Below, piece by piece: positions 7,690 to 16,088 of a stretch of 64,000 bases of DNA; position 1 is the stretch's first letter; the number at the start of each line of letters is the position of its first letter. Source of the stretch: Peribacillus simplex NBRC 15720 = DSM 1321 (lineage in GTDB: Bacteria; Bacillota; Bacilli; Bacillales; DSM-1321); the NCBI RefSeq assembly GCF_002243645.1, contig NZ_CP017704.1:4296001-4360000 (forward strand), written 5' to 3'. Under the pieces are notes generated by a model. The model saw only the letters and a program-made list of their open reading frames with translations, was not told where the DNA came from and ran no database searches. The translations under genes were made by a program, and so were the position numbers.

Positions 7690-8661
7690 ATGACTACTTT
7701 AAAGAATTCAAAGGGTTTTTGGATCTCGATCGTGCTCGCACTTATTTTTTTCGGAATCATGCAGTACACCATTTCAAACGGTATGCTCAATCCCTTTTAT
7801 ATCAACACGCTCATGTTCATCGGCATCAATATAATGCTGGCGACGAGCCTTCATTTAATCATTGGAATAACCGGCCAGTTCTCGATCGGGCATGCAGGTT
7901 TTTTAGCGGTCGGGGCCTATGCTTCCGCAGTCATGACAATGAAGCTGGAACTTCCTTTCATCATAGCTATATTGGCTGGGGGCGTAATAGCCGCTGTTGC
8001 GGGTATGGTGATCGGGATACCCAGCTTGCGTCTGAAGGGGGATTACCTGGCGATTGCTACCCTTGGATTTGGGGAAATTGTCCGGATCGTCCTTTTGAAT
8101 ATTGAATATGTAGGCGGTGCAAGCGGGATGCAGGTATCCCACCTGACTACTTGGCCATGGGTTTTTGCCTGTGTCATGATCACCGTCTTAGTCATCAGGA
8201 ATTTCACCAATTCGACTCATGGACGTGCATGCATATCCGTAAGGGAAGATGAAACGGCGGCTGATGCGATGGGAATCAATACGACCTATTATAAAGTGGC
8301 GGCTTTTGTCATCGGAGCTTTTTTTGCCGGAATTGCCGGATCGCTTTATGCCCATAATTTTTATATTATCCAGCCATCGAATTTCGGTTTCCTAAAATCC
8401 TTCGATATACTGATTTTCGTCGTACTTGGCGGTCTTGGAAGTCTTTCAGGTTCGGTTTTGGCTGCCATTTTACTGACGATCGTGACGACATTCCTTCAGG
8501 ATTATCCGGAAACGAGGATGATCATCTACAGCCTTGTCCTGATCCTGATGATGATCTTCCGCCCACAGGGTTTAATGGGAACAAGAGAAATCACATCATT
8601 GTTCACACATAAAAAAACGAAAGGGGGCCCAAAGGATGGAAGCCACAATACCGTTGCTTAA
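7690..8661 (+). CDS. livM: Branched-chain amino acid ABC transporter permease LivM (copy 1)
   Basis: The second permease has 323 aa. Landmarks are 'LHLIIGITGQFSIGHAGFLA', 'GIPSLRLKGDYLAIATLGFG' (coupling helix region) and 'MGINTTYYK', then 'FDILIFVVLGGLGSLSG'. An in-frame ATG lies two codons upstream, but the start chosen keeps a 9-nt gap to AGGGGAG and matches the start of the second copy. Its 3' end overlaps livG by 26 nt, so the two are translationally linked. It works with LivH as the heterodimeric channel. Confidence 0.92.
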   Translation: MTTLKNSKGFWISIVLALIFFGIMQYTISNGMLNPFYINTLMFIGINIMLATSLHLIIGITGQFSIGHAGFLAVGAYASAVMTMKLELPFIIAILAGGVIAAVAGMVIGIPSLRLKGDYLAIATLGFGEIVRIVLLNIEYVGGASGMQVSHLTTWPWVFACVMITVLVIRNFTNSTHGRACISVREDETAADAMGINTTYYKVAAFVIGAFFAGIAGSLYAHNFYIIQPSNFGFLKSFDILIFVVLGGLGSLSGSVLAAILLTIVTTFLQDYPETRMIIYSLVLILMMIFRPQGLMGTREITSLFTHKKTKGGPKDGSHNTVA

Positions 8662-9415
8662 AGTAGATTCGGTGGGTATCCGTTTTGGCGGATTGAAAGC
8701 CGTTTCCGATGTGAACGTGGAATTATTTCCAGGGGAACTTGTAGGCCTGATTGGACCGAATGGGGCAGGGAAAACGACCTTCTTCAATTTATTGACGGGT
8801 GTGTATGTCCCTACAGAAGGGACGATTGCCTTGAACGGGGAAAATTTAAATAAGCAGCCGCCTTATAAAATTACGAGAAAAGGGATATCGAGGACCTTTC
8901 AAAATATCCGCCTTTTCAGTGAGCTATCCGTAATCGATAACGTGAAGGTTGCTTACCACTCACTTGCCAAGCATGGAATTCCAAGCTCCATATTCCGGCT
9001 GCCGGGACATTTTTCCGGGGAAAAGGAAATGGATGAAAAGGCGTTGGAATTCTTGAGGATACTTAACCTCGATCATTTTAAGGATGAAAAAGCGAAGAAT
9101 CTCCCATACGGACAGCAAAGGCGGCTGGAAATCGCCCGTGCTCTTGCCGCCAATCCGAAACTTCTTTTACTGGACGAACCCGCAGCTGGGATGAACCCGC
9201 ATGAAACAAAAGAATTGATGAACCTCATTGCTTTTATCCGGAAGGAATTCAACCTTACCGTTTTGCTAATCGAACATGATATGTCACTGGTCATGGGGGT
9301 ATGCGAACGGATTTATGTCCTTGATCATGGACAGCTTATCGCTCACGGAAAGCCGGAAGAAATCCGGAACGATCCAAAGGTTATCGAGGCATATCTAGGG
9401 GAGGAGGTTTCCTGA
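8636..9415 (+). CDS. livG: Branched-chain amino acid ABC transporter ATP-binding protein LivG (copy 1)
   Basis: The protein is a 259-aa ABC ATPase. Walker A is 'GPNGAGKTTFF', the Q-loop 'ISRTFQNIRLF', and the signature is the LivG-type variant 'LPYGQQRRLEIARAL' in place of LSGGQ. Walker B is 'LLLLDEPAAGMN' and the H-loop is 'LLIEHDM'. The C-terminal 'AYLGEEV' is typical for LivG. It has a strong AAAGGGGG site inside the end of livM and shares its last base with the livF start. Confidence 0.94.
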   Translation: MEATIPLLKVDSVGIRFGGLKAVSDVNVELFPGELVGLIGPNGAGKTTFFNLLTGVYVPTEGTIALNGENLNKQPPYKITRKGISRTFQNIRLFSELSVIDNVKVAYHSLAKHGIPSSIFRLPGHFSGEKEMDEKALEFLRILNLDHFKDEKAKNLPYGQQRRLEIARALAANPKLLLLDEPAAGMNPHETKELMNLIAFIRKEFNLTVLLIEHDMSLVMGVCERIYVLDHGQLIAHGKPEEIRNDPKVIEAYLGEEVS

Positions 9416-10122
9416 TGCTGAAAATAGAGGACATCAATGTTTATTATGGCAATATCCAAGCGTTAAAAGGGGTTTCCATGGAGATAAACGAAGGGGAGAT
9501 CGTGACTTTGATCGGGGCGAACGGAGCGGGAAAAAGCACACTGCTCAAAACGATTTCCGGACTGTTAAAACCAAAGCAAGGAAAAGTCCTGTTCGAAGGC
9601 AATCCGATCGGAGGAAAAGCTGCACAGTCCATCGTGAAAATGGGCATATCCCATGTACCTGAAGGGCGGCGTGTCTTCGCCAACATGACGGTTGCCGAAA
9701 ACCTGGAGCTTGGGGCTTATTTGCGAAAAGACAAAGAGGGCATCAATAAAGATATGGAAAAGGTCCATGAGTTATTTCCGAGGCTGCTGGAGAGAATCAA
9801 GCAGCAGGCCGGCACCCTATCCGGCGGAGAACAGCAGATGCTTGCAATGGGCCGGGCTTTAATGGCGAAACCACGTTTATTACTGCTCGATGAACCTTCG
9901 ATGGGCCTTGCACCACTTCTGGTGAAGCAAATATTCAACATCATTCAGGAAATCAGTGAGTCCGGCACAACGATCCTTTTGGTCGAGCAAAACGCCAACC
10001 TCGCTTTATCCATTGCAGATCGGGCCTATGTTGTTGAAACGGGCCGAATCGTCCTGTCGGGCAATGCCGAGGAACTAACATCAAGTGAAGAAATAAAAAT
10101 GGCCTATTTAGGAGGCCACTGA
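9415..10122 (+). CDS. livF: Branched-chain amino acid ABC transporter ATP-binding protein LivF (copy 1)
   Basis: This is the second ATPase of the heterodimer, 235 aa. It begins 'MLKIEDINVYYGNIQALKGV', as LivF proteins do. Walker A is 'GANGAGKSTLLK', signature 'LSGGEQQMLAMGRAL', Walker B 'LLLLDEPSMGLAP' and H-loop 'LLVEQN'. It ends the first operon, followed at once by a strong terminator. The GGGGAGGAGG stretch before the start overlaps the end of livG. Confidence 0.94.
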   Translation: MLKIEDINVYYGNIQALKGVSMEINEGEIVTLIGANGAGKSTLLKTISGLLKPKQGKVLFEGNPIGGKAAQSIVKMGISHVPEGRRVFANMTVAENLELGAYLRKDKEGINKDMEKVHELFPRLLERIKQQAGTLSGGEQQMLAMGRALMAKPRLLLLDEPSMGLAPLLVKQIFNIIQEISESGTTILLVEQNANLALSIADRAYVVETGRIVLSGNAEELTSSEEIKMAYLGGH

Positions 10123-10144
10123 ACCGCCGTTTGGCGGTTTTTTT
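10122..10144 (+). terminator. Terminator of the first liv operon
   Basis: AACCGCC, a four-base loop and GGCGGTT are followed by TTTTTTT, beginning inside the stop region of livF. Confidence 0.9.
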
Positions 10145-10669
10145 AATTGATATTGGGATATGCAAAATATACAGGAAGATAAAAAGGCTCAGGAGATTCA
10201 TGCATGATTTTATACATCCAATATAGTATTATTCAATTTTGATATAGGAATTAAGACTAAAAAAGCACGAAAAAACTGGGTTTAATTCCCTATCAATATA
10301 CTTGTATTTTGGCAAAAATGTAATTAATAGGATGAAAAAAATAAGAGAATGAATAAAATTTTTTGATCAGTAAATAAGGAGTTTAAAATATCAATATAAT
10401 TTAATTATCAGTTTTTTCTGATTATACCGCCTATTTTCACAATATTTAAAATATATAAAGATAAAAATGATATAGACTCCCTGTGAAAAATATCCTATTT
10501 AGCGGAATCTTCTCGCAATTATTGTATAGACGGAATGAAAATTATGCGGTAAACTATTTTTCGAAATATTAATTTAATTTGAAACATTTCATCTAATCAA
10601 TTTTTTTCTGAAGCATTATGAATAAATATTCATGCATCAGAGCTTGATTACAAAATGGGGGGATTATTT
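10145..10669 (+). other. AT-rich intergenic region carrying the control sequences of the second liv operon
   Basis: No gene is visible. The 3' half repeats features found upstream of the first livJ (TATAGACGG, then GGTAAACTATTTTTCGAAATATT against GATAAACTGTTTTCAGAATATT), so the promoter region was duplicated with the operon and has drifted. A TTTTTTTCTGAAGCATT block is a weaker CodY-like match, and ATGAATAAATATTCAT is a short palindrome. Confidence 0.55.
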
Positions 10670-11848
10670 ATGAAAAAGAAAAAATTAGCAAGTGCATTCC
10701 TTTCTCTAACACTTGCTGCAGGAGTGCTAGCGGGTTGTTCCGGCTCTGGTTCATCTGAAAAATCAAGCGGGGATGGAGATACGATCAAGATCGGTGTCAA
10801 CCTTGAGTTATCAGGCGGTGTCGCTTCATATGGACAATCGATTGCAGAAGGCCTGGAGCTTGCAACTGCAGAAATCAATAAAGAAGGCATTGACGGTAAA
10901 AAAATCAAACTAATTAAAGTCGATAATAAATCTGAAGCGTCCGAAGCGACAAGCGGAGCGATCAAGCTGACATCACAAGATCAGGTTGCAGCGATCGTAG
11001 GGGCAGCGACAAGCACGAACTCAATTGCACAAGTACAGATTGCACAGGATAATAAAGTGCCAGTCATCTCACCTTCTGGTACAAGCCCTGAAATCACTTT
11101 CAGCAAGGATAAATTGAATGATTACATTTTCAGGACAAGCTTCATCGATCCGTTCCAAGGGACGGTAGCTGCGAACTTTGCCAGTAAAGAAATCAAAGCG
11201 AAAAGTGCAGCCATCTATATTGACAGCGCAAGTGATTATTCAAAAGGGTTAGCCGCAGCCTTTAAAGAACAATTCGAAAAAAATGGCGGAAAGATCGTAG
11301 CTGAGGAAGCTTACATTGCCAAGGATACTGACTTCCGTTCCACATTGACTCGTTTGAAATCGGCAAAACCTGATTTCATTTTCCTTCCTGGTTACTATGA
11401 GGAAGCTGGTCTGATCGTGAAGCAGGCACGGGAAACTGGACTTGACGTTCCATTCATGGGCGGCGACGGCTGGGATTCTCCTAAGCTAATTGAAATTGCC
11501 GGTGCAAAAGCTCTAAATAATACGTTCATCACGAACCATTATTCTTCAGGTGACCCTGATAAGAAAATTCAGAATTTTGTGTCAGCGTTTAAAGCGAAGT
11601 ACAAAGATAAATCCCCGGATGCATTTAACGCTCTAGGATATGACACAGGATACTTCCTTGCAGACGCGATTAAACGTGCTGGTTCAGCGGATTCAGAAAA
11701 AATCAAAGAAGCGCTGGAAAAAACGGCTGACCTTGAGCTTGTAACGGGTACATTCACATTGGATGAAAAACATAATCCAATCAAATCTGCTACCATCCTT
11801 GAATTTAAAGAGGGAAAACAAGTATTTAACACAAAAATCAATCCTTAA
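10670..11848 (+). CDS. livJ: Branched-chain amino acid ABC transporter, substrate-binding lipoprotein (copy 2)
   Basis: This 392-aa lipoprotein is a paralogue of the first LivJ, with the same signal-peptide plan (lipobox 'LAGC', Cys23) and the same core landmarks ('GDTIKIGVNLELSGG', 'DYIFRTSFIDPFQG', 'FIFLPGYYEEA', 'DAFNALGYDTGY'). Differences cluster in the linker and in surface stretches such as 'NHYSSGDPDKK' against 'NHYSPEDEDAK', so ligand range could have diverged. The ATG chosen has GGGGGG at 8 nt; an in-frame ATG five codons earlier has no ribosome site. It heads the second livJHMGF operon. Confidence 0.92.
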   Translation: MKKKKLASAFLSLTLAAGVLAGCSGSGSSEKSSGDGDTIKIGVNLELSGGVASYGQSIAEGLELATAEINKEGIDGKKIKLIKVDNKSEASEATSGAIKLTSQDQVAAIVGAATSTNSIAQVQIAQDNKVPVISPSGTSPEITFSKDKLNDYIFRTSFIDPFQGTVAANFASKEIKAKSAAIYIDSASDYSKGLAAAFKEQFEKNGGKIVAEEAYIAKDTDFRSTLTRLKSAKPDFIFLPGYYEEAGLIVKQARETGLDVPFMGGDGWDSPKLIEIAGAKALNNTFITNHYSSGDPDKKIQNFVSAFKAKYKDKSPDAFNALGYDTGYFLADAIKRAGSADSEKIKEALEKTADLELVTGTFTLDEKHNPIKSATILEFKEGKQVFNTKINP

Positions 11849-11871
11849 TTTCGGAGAACAACTCCAACCCT

Positions 11872-11918
11872 TTCGCCGGCCCTTCATTAAAAAGAAGGTG
11901 CTGGCGAATTCTCATTTT
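11872..11918 (+). terminator. Hairpin between livJ and livH, copy 2
   Basis: TTCGCCGGCCCTTC pairs with GAAGGTGCTGGCGAA, followed by a broken T-tract. It lies in the same position as the hairpin of copy 1 but has different sequence, which suggests selection for a stop or stabiliser at this place. Confidence 0.6.
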
Positions 11919-12012
11919 TCAAGCATACCAGCTCGCTGAACATCCCCTAAGAGGAATGCAAAGAGCCTGGACTTATCACTTATAAAATATAGATTTTCAA
12001 GGAGAGTCGAAC

Positions 12013-12891
12013 ATGGAATTGATACAACAGTTAATAAACGGGGTTTCACTAGGAAGTATTTATGCCCTTATCGCTCTCGGATATACGATGGTTTACGGGA
12101 TTGTTAAATTGATAAACTTCGCACATGGCGATGTATTCATGGTCGGCTCATTCGTTGGGTTTTACTCGATAACGGTTCTGGATTTGTCATTCGTGCCAGC
12201 CCTATTAATCTCGATGACGGTCTGTGCGCTGTTTGGGGTATTGATCGAGCGTATCGCGTACAAGCCATTGCGTAACGCAACACGTATTGCGGCACTTATC
12301 ACTGCCATCGGTGTTTCCCTTTTAATCGAATACGGATTCATCTACGTCCGCGGTGCACAGCCGGAAGCTTATCCGAATGATGTATTGCCGACAGACAAGT
12401 TCAATATTTTTGGAGTTTCCATCAATAGTCAATCGGTTTTGATTTTTGGAGTGGCTGTAGTCCTGATGATCATCCTTCAAATCATCGTTCATAAATCAAA
12501 AATAGGAAAAGCGATGCGTGCCGTTTCCTTCGACGCGGATGCTGCTAAGCTGATGGGGATAAATGTTGATAACACGATTTCTGCCACCTTTGCAATCGGT
12601 TCCGCTTTGGCTGGGGCAGCAGGCGTCATTTTCGGTATTTACTATATTAAGATCGAGCCGCTCATGGGTGTGCTTCCGGGATTGAAGGCATTCGTTGCCG
12701 CCGTACTTGGAGGGATCGGGATTATACCGGGCGCGATGGTCGGTGGACTATTGCTAGGTGTCATCGAAGCTTTGGTCAGTGCCGCCGGTTACTCATTATG
12801 GCGTGATGCTGTAGCCTTCGTCGTACTGATTCTTATCTTGATTTTCATGCCACAAGGCTTATTCGGTAAAAACAAAAAAGAAAAAGTATAG
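12013..12891 (+). CDS. livH: Branched-chain amino acid ABC transporter permease LivH (copy 2)
   Basis: At 292 aa it has exactly the length of copy 1 and is the same along most of it ('GYTMVYGIVKLINFAHGD', 'MGVLPGLKAFVAAVLGG', 'GVIEALVSAAGYSLWRD'). Substitutions are mostly conservative and sit in membrane helices. A GGAGAG site lies 7 nt upstream. The function is as for copy 1: one half of the membrane channel. Confidence 0.93.
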   Translation: MELIQQLINGVSLGSIYALIALGYTMVYGIVKLINFAHGDVFMVGSFVGFYSITVLDLSFVPALLISMTVCALFGVLIERIAYKPLRNATRIAALITAIGVSLLIEYGFIYVRGAQPEAYPNDVLPTDKFNIFGVSINSQSVLIFGVAVVLMIILQIIVHKSKIGKAMRAVSFDADAAKLMGINVDNTISATFAIGSALAGAAGVIFGIYYIKIEPLMGVLPGLKAFVAAVLGGIGIIPGAMVGGLLLGVIEALVSAAGYSLWRDAVAFVVLILILIFMPQGLFGKNKKEKV

Positions 12892-12904
12892 GGGAGACAA
12901 AGCA

Positions 12905-13870
12905 ATGACTACAATTAAGCGAGCAAAAGGTTTTTGGCTCTCGATTTCACTATCATTGATCTTTTTCGCCGTAGTTCAAGTGTTAATCGGCGGCGGATCG
13001 CTAAATCCTTTTTATCAAAATACGCTCATGTTCATCGGGATCAATATCATTCTGGCAGCGAGCCTGCACTTGATCATCGGGATAACCGGACAATTCTCGA
13101 TCGGACATGCCGGATTCCTGGCAGTCGGTGCCTATGCTTCAGCCGTTATGACGATGAAGCTGGAAATGCCATTTTATGCGGCATTGATAGTTGGCGGTTT
13201 GGCGTCAGCGGTGGCAGGTTTGATCATCGGAATTCCAAGCTTACGCTTAAAAGGTGACTACCTGGCGATTGCGACCCTGGGTTTTGGGGAAATCGTCCGG
13301 ATCATGCTTTTGAATATTGATTATGTCGGCGGGGCGAGCGGCATACAGGTTTCCCATTTGACCACTTGGCCGTGGGTATTCGCTTCCGTCATCGTTACGA
13401 TCATCGTCATCCGAAACTTTACTAGCTCGACCCATGGCAGGGCCTGCATATCGATCCGCGAGGACGAGACGGCTGCCGATTCGATGGGAATCAATACGAC
13501 TTATTACAAAGTTGTCGCGTTTGCGATCGGTGCTTTTTTTGCCGGTATTGCTGGAGGGCTTTACGCTCATAACTTCTATATCATCCAGCCATCGAACTTC
13601 GGATTCCTGAAATCTTTCGACATTTTGATCCTAGTCGTACTTGGCGGTCTTGGAAGTCTTTCCGGTGCCGTATTGGCCGCGATATTACTGACGGTTGTCA
13701 CGACTTTCCTGCAGGATTATCCGGAAACACGAATGATCATCTACAGCCTTGTGCTTATCGTGATGATGCTATATCGTCCACAGGGTTTAATGGGGACAAA
13801 AGAAATAACATCCATGTTCAAACGTAAAGGAGGAAGCAGCCATGAAAAAAATAAAAACACCGCTGCTTAA
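12905..13870 (+). CDS. livM: Branched-chain amino acid ABC transporter permease LivM (copy 2)
   Basis: This 321-aa permease parallels copy 1 throughout, with conserved 'IIGITGQFSIGHAGFLA' and 'GIPSLRLKGDYLAIATLGFG'. It begins with a single ATG after AGGGGAG, which was used to set the start of copy 1. The end overlaps livG by 29 nt. The C-terminal tail differs most between copies. Confidence 0.92.
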   Translation: MTTIKRAKGFWLSISLSLIFFAVVQVLIGGGSLNPFYQNTLMFIGINIILAASLHLIIGITGQFSIGHAGFLAVGAYASAVMTMKLEMPFYAALIVGGLASAVAGLIIGIPSLRLKGDYLAIATLGFGEIVRIMLLNIDYVGGASGIQVSHLTTWPWVFASVIVTIIVIRNFTSSTHGRACISIREDETAADSMGINTTYYKVVAFAIGAFFAGIAGGLYAHNFYIIQPSNFGFLKSFDILILVVLGGLGSLSGAVLAAILLTVVTTFLQDYPETRMIIYSLVLIVMMLYRPQGLMGTKEITSMFKRKGGSSHEKNKNTAA

Positions 13871-14624
13871 AGTCGATTCGGTCGGCATCCAGTTCGGAGG
13901 GCTCAAAGCCGTTTCTGATGTTAACGTCGAGTTATATCCAGGAGAACTAATTGGCTTGATTGGGCCGAACGGCGCTGGAAAAACAACTTTCTTTAACTTG
14001 CTGACAGGAGTTTACGTCCCGACAGAAGGCACGATTTCTTTAGAAGGTGAGAACTTAAGAAAACTGCCTCCATATAAAATCACGCAAAAAGGGATCAGCC
14101 GGACATTCCAGAACATTCGCTTATTCAGTGAACTATCCGTGATCGATAATGTAAAAGTAGCCTATCATTCGCTTTCGAAGCATGGCATTTTAAGTTCGAT
14201 CTTCCGTATGCCGATTCATTTTAAAGGCGAAAAGGAAATGGATGAAAAGGCGATTGAGTTCCTGAAGATTTTCAACCTTGATCAATATAAGGATGAAAAG
14301 GCGAAGAACCTGCCATATGGTAAACAAAGACGTTTGGAAATCGCCCGTGCACTTGCAGCCAACCCGAAACTGCTTTTGCTGGATGAACCGGCTGCGGGGA
14401 TGAACCCACAGGAAACGCATGAGCTCATGAACCTTATTGCCCTCATCCGTGAGAAATTTGATTTGACCGTATTATTGATAGAACATGATATGCCACTCGT
14501 CATGGGTGTTTGCGAACGCATATACGTACTCGATCACGGACAACTGATCGCTCAAGGAAAGCCTGAGGAAATCCGTAACAATCCAAAAGTCATCGAGGCC
14601 TATCTGGGCGAGGAGGTTTCATAA
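13842..14624 (+). CDS. livG: Branched-chain amino acid ABC transporter ATP-binding protein LivG (copy 2)
   Basis: A 260-aa ABC ATPase: Walker A 'GPNGAGKTTFF', signature variant 'LPYGKQRRLEIARAL' (Gln to Lys against copy 1), Walker B 'LLLLDEPAAGMN', H-loop 'LLIEHDM'. It starts after a perfect AAGGAGG site inside livM. Its last base is the first base of livF. Confidence 0.94.
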   Translation: MKKIKTPLLKVDSVGIQFGGLKAVSDVNVELYPGELIGLIGPNGAGKTTFFNLLTGVYVPTEGTISLEGENLRKLPPYKITQKGISRTFQNIRLFSELSVIDNVKVAYHSLSKHGILSSIFRMPIHFKGEKEMDEKAIEFLKIFNLDQYKDEKAKNLPYGKQRRLEIARALAANPKLLLLDEPAAGMNPQETHELMNLIALIREKFDLTVLLIEHDMPLVMGVCERIYVLDHGQLIAQGKPEEIRNNPKVIEAYLGEEVS

Positions 14625-15331
14625 TGTTAAAAATCGAGGACATCAACGTCTATTACGGAAACATTCAAGCCTTGAAAGGAATCTCGCTTTCTATTAACGA
14701 AGGCGAAATCGTAACCCTGATCGGGGCAAACGGAGCCGGGAAAAGCACGATGCTGAAAACCATTTCCGGCCTATTAAAACCAAAACAAGGGAAGATTATA
14801 TACGAAGGGCAATCCATCGGCGGAAAGGCAGCACAATCCATCGTGAAAATGGGCATCTCCCATGTCCCTGAAGGCCGGCGGGTCTTTGCCAACATGACCG
14901 TAGAAGAAAACCTTCAGCTTGGTGCTTATTTACGTAAGGATAAGGCAGGCATCAAGCAGGATATGGAGAAAGTCTATGAATTATTCCCGCGTTTGCTAGA
15001 GCGCCTGAAACAACAATCCGGAACCCTTTCCGGCGGGGAACAGCAAATGCTCGCAATGGGCAGGGCACTCATGGCCAAGCCCCGGCTTCTGTTATTGGAC
15101 GAGCCATCCATGGGACTTGCTCCATTATTGGTGAAGCAAATCTTTCATATCATCGAAGAAATCAATAAAACAGGTACAACGATTCTGCTGGTCGAACAAA
15201 ATGCCAACTTAGCACTATCCATCGCGGACAGAGCCTATGTTGTCGAAACCGGCCGAATTGTCCTATCAGGCAAATCAGAGGAACTGACCGCAAGCGAAGA
15301 AATCAAGAATGCCTATTTAGGAGGACATTAA
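14624..15331 (+). CDS. livF: Branched-chain amino acid ABC transporter ATP-binding protein LivF (copy 2)
   Basis: At 235 aa it is collinear with copy 1 without gaps; most changes are conservative. Walker A 'GANGAGKSTMLK', signature 'LSGGEQQMLAMGRAL' and Walker B 'LLLLDEPSMGLAP' are intact. It closes the second operon and is followed by a terminator. Confidence 0.94.
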   Translation: MLKIEDINVYYGNIQALKGISLSINEGEIVTLIGANGAGKSTMLKTISGLLKPKQGKIIYEGQSIGGKAAQSIVKMGISHVPEGRRVFANMTVEENLQLGAYLRKDKAGIKQDMEKVYELFPRLLERLKQQSGTLSGGEQQMLAMGRALMAKPRLLLLDEPSMGLAPLLVKQIFHIIEEINKTGTTILLVEQNANLALSIADRAYVVETGRIVLSGKSEELTASEEIKNAYLGGH

Positions 15332-15351
15332 ACCGTTTTATAGCGTTTCAG

Positions 15352-15397
15352 ACTGCAGAGAAACTCGATGAATTTCGAGTTTGCCTGCAGTTTTTTT
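15352..15397 (+). terminator. Terminator of the second liv operon
   Basis: CTGCAG at both ends encloses an inner stem (AAACTCGA with TTTCGAGTTT) and is followed by TTTTTTT. Confidence 0.85.
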
Positions 15398-15422
15398 ATT
15401 TGTAACTCGAACGTTGATTGGG

Positions 15423-15875
15423 ACGTAGGGCACTCGCTTTCCGCGGGCGGTCCGCCCTCGCCGCTTCGCGTCTGCGGGGTCTCCCCTGGACTCGCTTTTC
15501 CCGCAGGAGTCTCGTACCTTCCACTCCAATCAACTTAGTTTTAATAGTAAGATAGAACTCCTTTTGCCTACAGTCTTTTTGAGGGATTGTTGATTTCCAC
15601 TCCAGGCACTCGCTTTCCGCGGGCGGTCCGCCCTCGCCGCTTCGCGTCTGCGGGGTCTCCCCTGGACTCGCTTTTCCCTCAGGAGTCTCGTACCTTCCGC
15701 TCCAATCAACTTAGTTTTAATAGTAAGATAGAACTCCTTTTGCCTACAGTCTTTTTGAGGGATTGTTGATTTCCACTTCTGGACTCGCTTTCCGCGGGCG
15801 GATCGCCCTCGCCACTTCACGTCTGCGTGGTCTCTCTTGGACGAGCTTTTCCCGCAGGAGTCTCGTACCTTCCGT
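15423..15875. repeat. GC-rich 176-bp tandem repeat, three units
   Basis: The core 'ACTCGCTTTCCGCGGGCGG' starts at 15432, 15608 and 15783, so the period is 176 then 175 bp. Each unit has a roughly 95-bp GC-rich core (with CGCTTCGCGTCTGCGGGG, then TTTTCCCGCAGGAGTCTCGT) and an AT-rich spacer (TAGTTTTAATAGTAAGATAG...). Units 1 and 2 are almost identical; unit 3 has drifted (CACTTCACGTCTGCGTGG). The core recalls a highly structured intergenic repeat that I know from several Bacillaceae genomes. Base composition is far above the flanks. Open frames across it are not genes. Confidence 0.85.
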
Positions 15876-15920
15876 TCATATGAAATTTAGGCAGAACCTA
15901 ATTTTTCCGGCAAACTGAGT

Positions 15921-15940
15921 CCGCTTTAAAGCGGTTTTTT
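15921..15940 (+). terminator. Perfect palindromic terminator after the repeat array
   Basis: CCGCTTTAAAGCGG is followed by six T. No gene is seen directly before it on this strand, so it may belong to a transcript of the repeat. Confidence 0.6.
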
Positions 15941-16088
15941 GATTTTTAAATAAGCTATTTTAACTAGATAAAAAGGTTAGTAAAACCAAATCACACGGTA
16001 TACAATCTAGTTAAGGATAATAGTAGAATGGGTTCATAATTAAATTTCATCCACAACTATTCTTAATCATATTTTTTGGAGTGATTTC

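Noticed and set aside
15338..15820. Open frames across the GC-rich tandem repeat
   Set aside because: The GC-rich core lacks stops in several frames by composition. Products are low-complexity Arg/Lys-rich strings repeated with the DNA.
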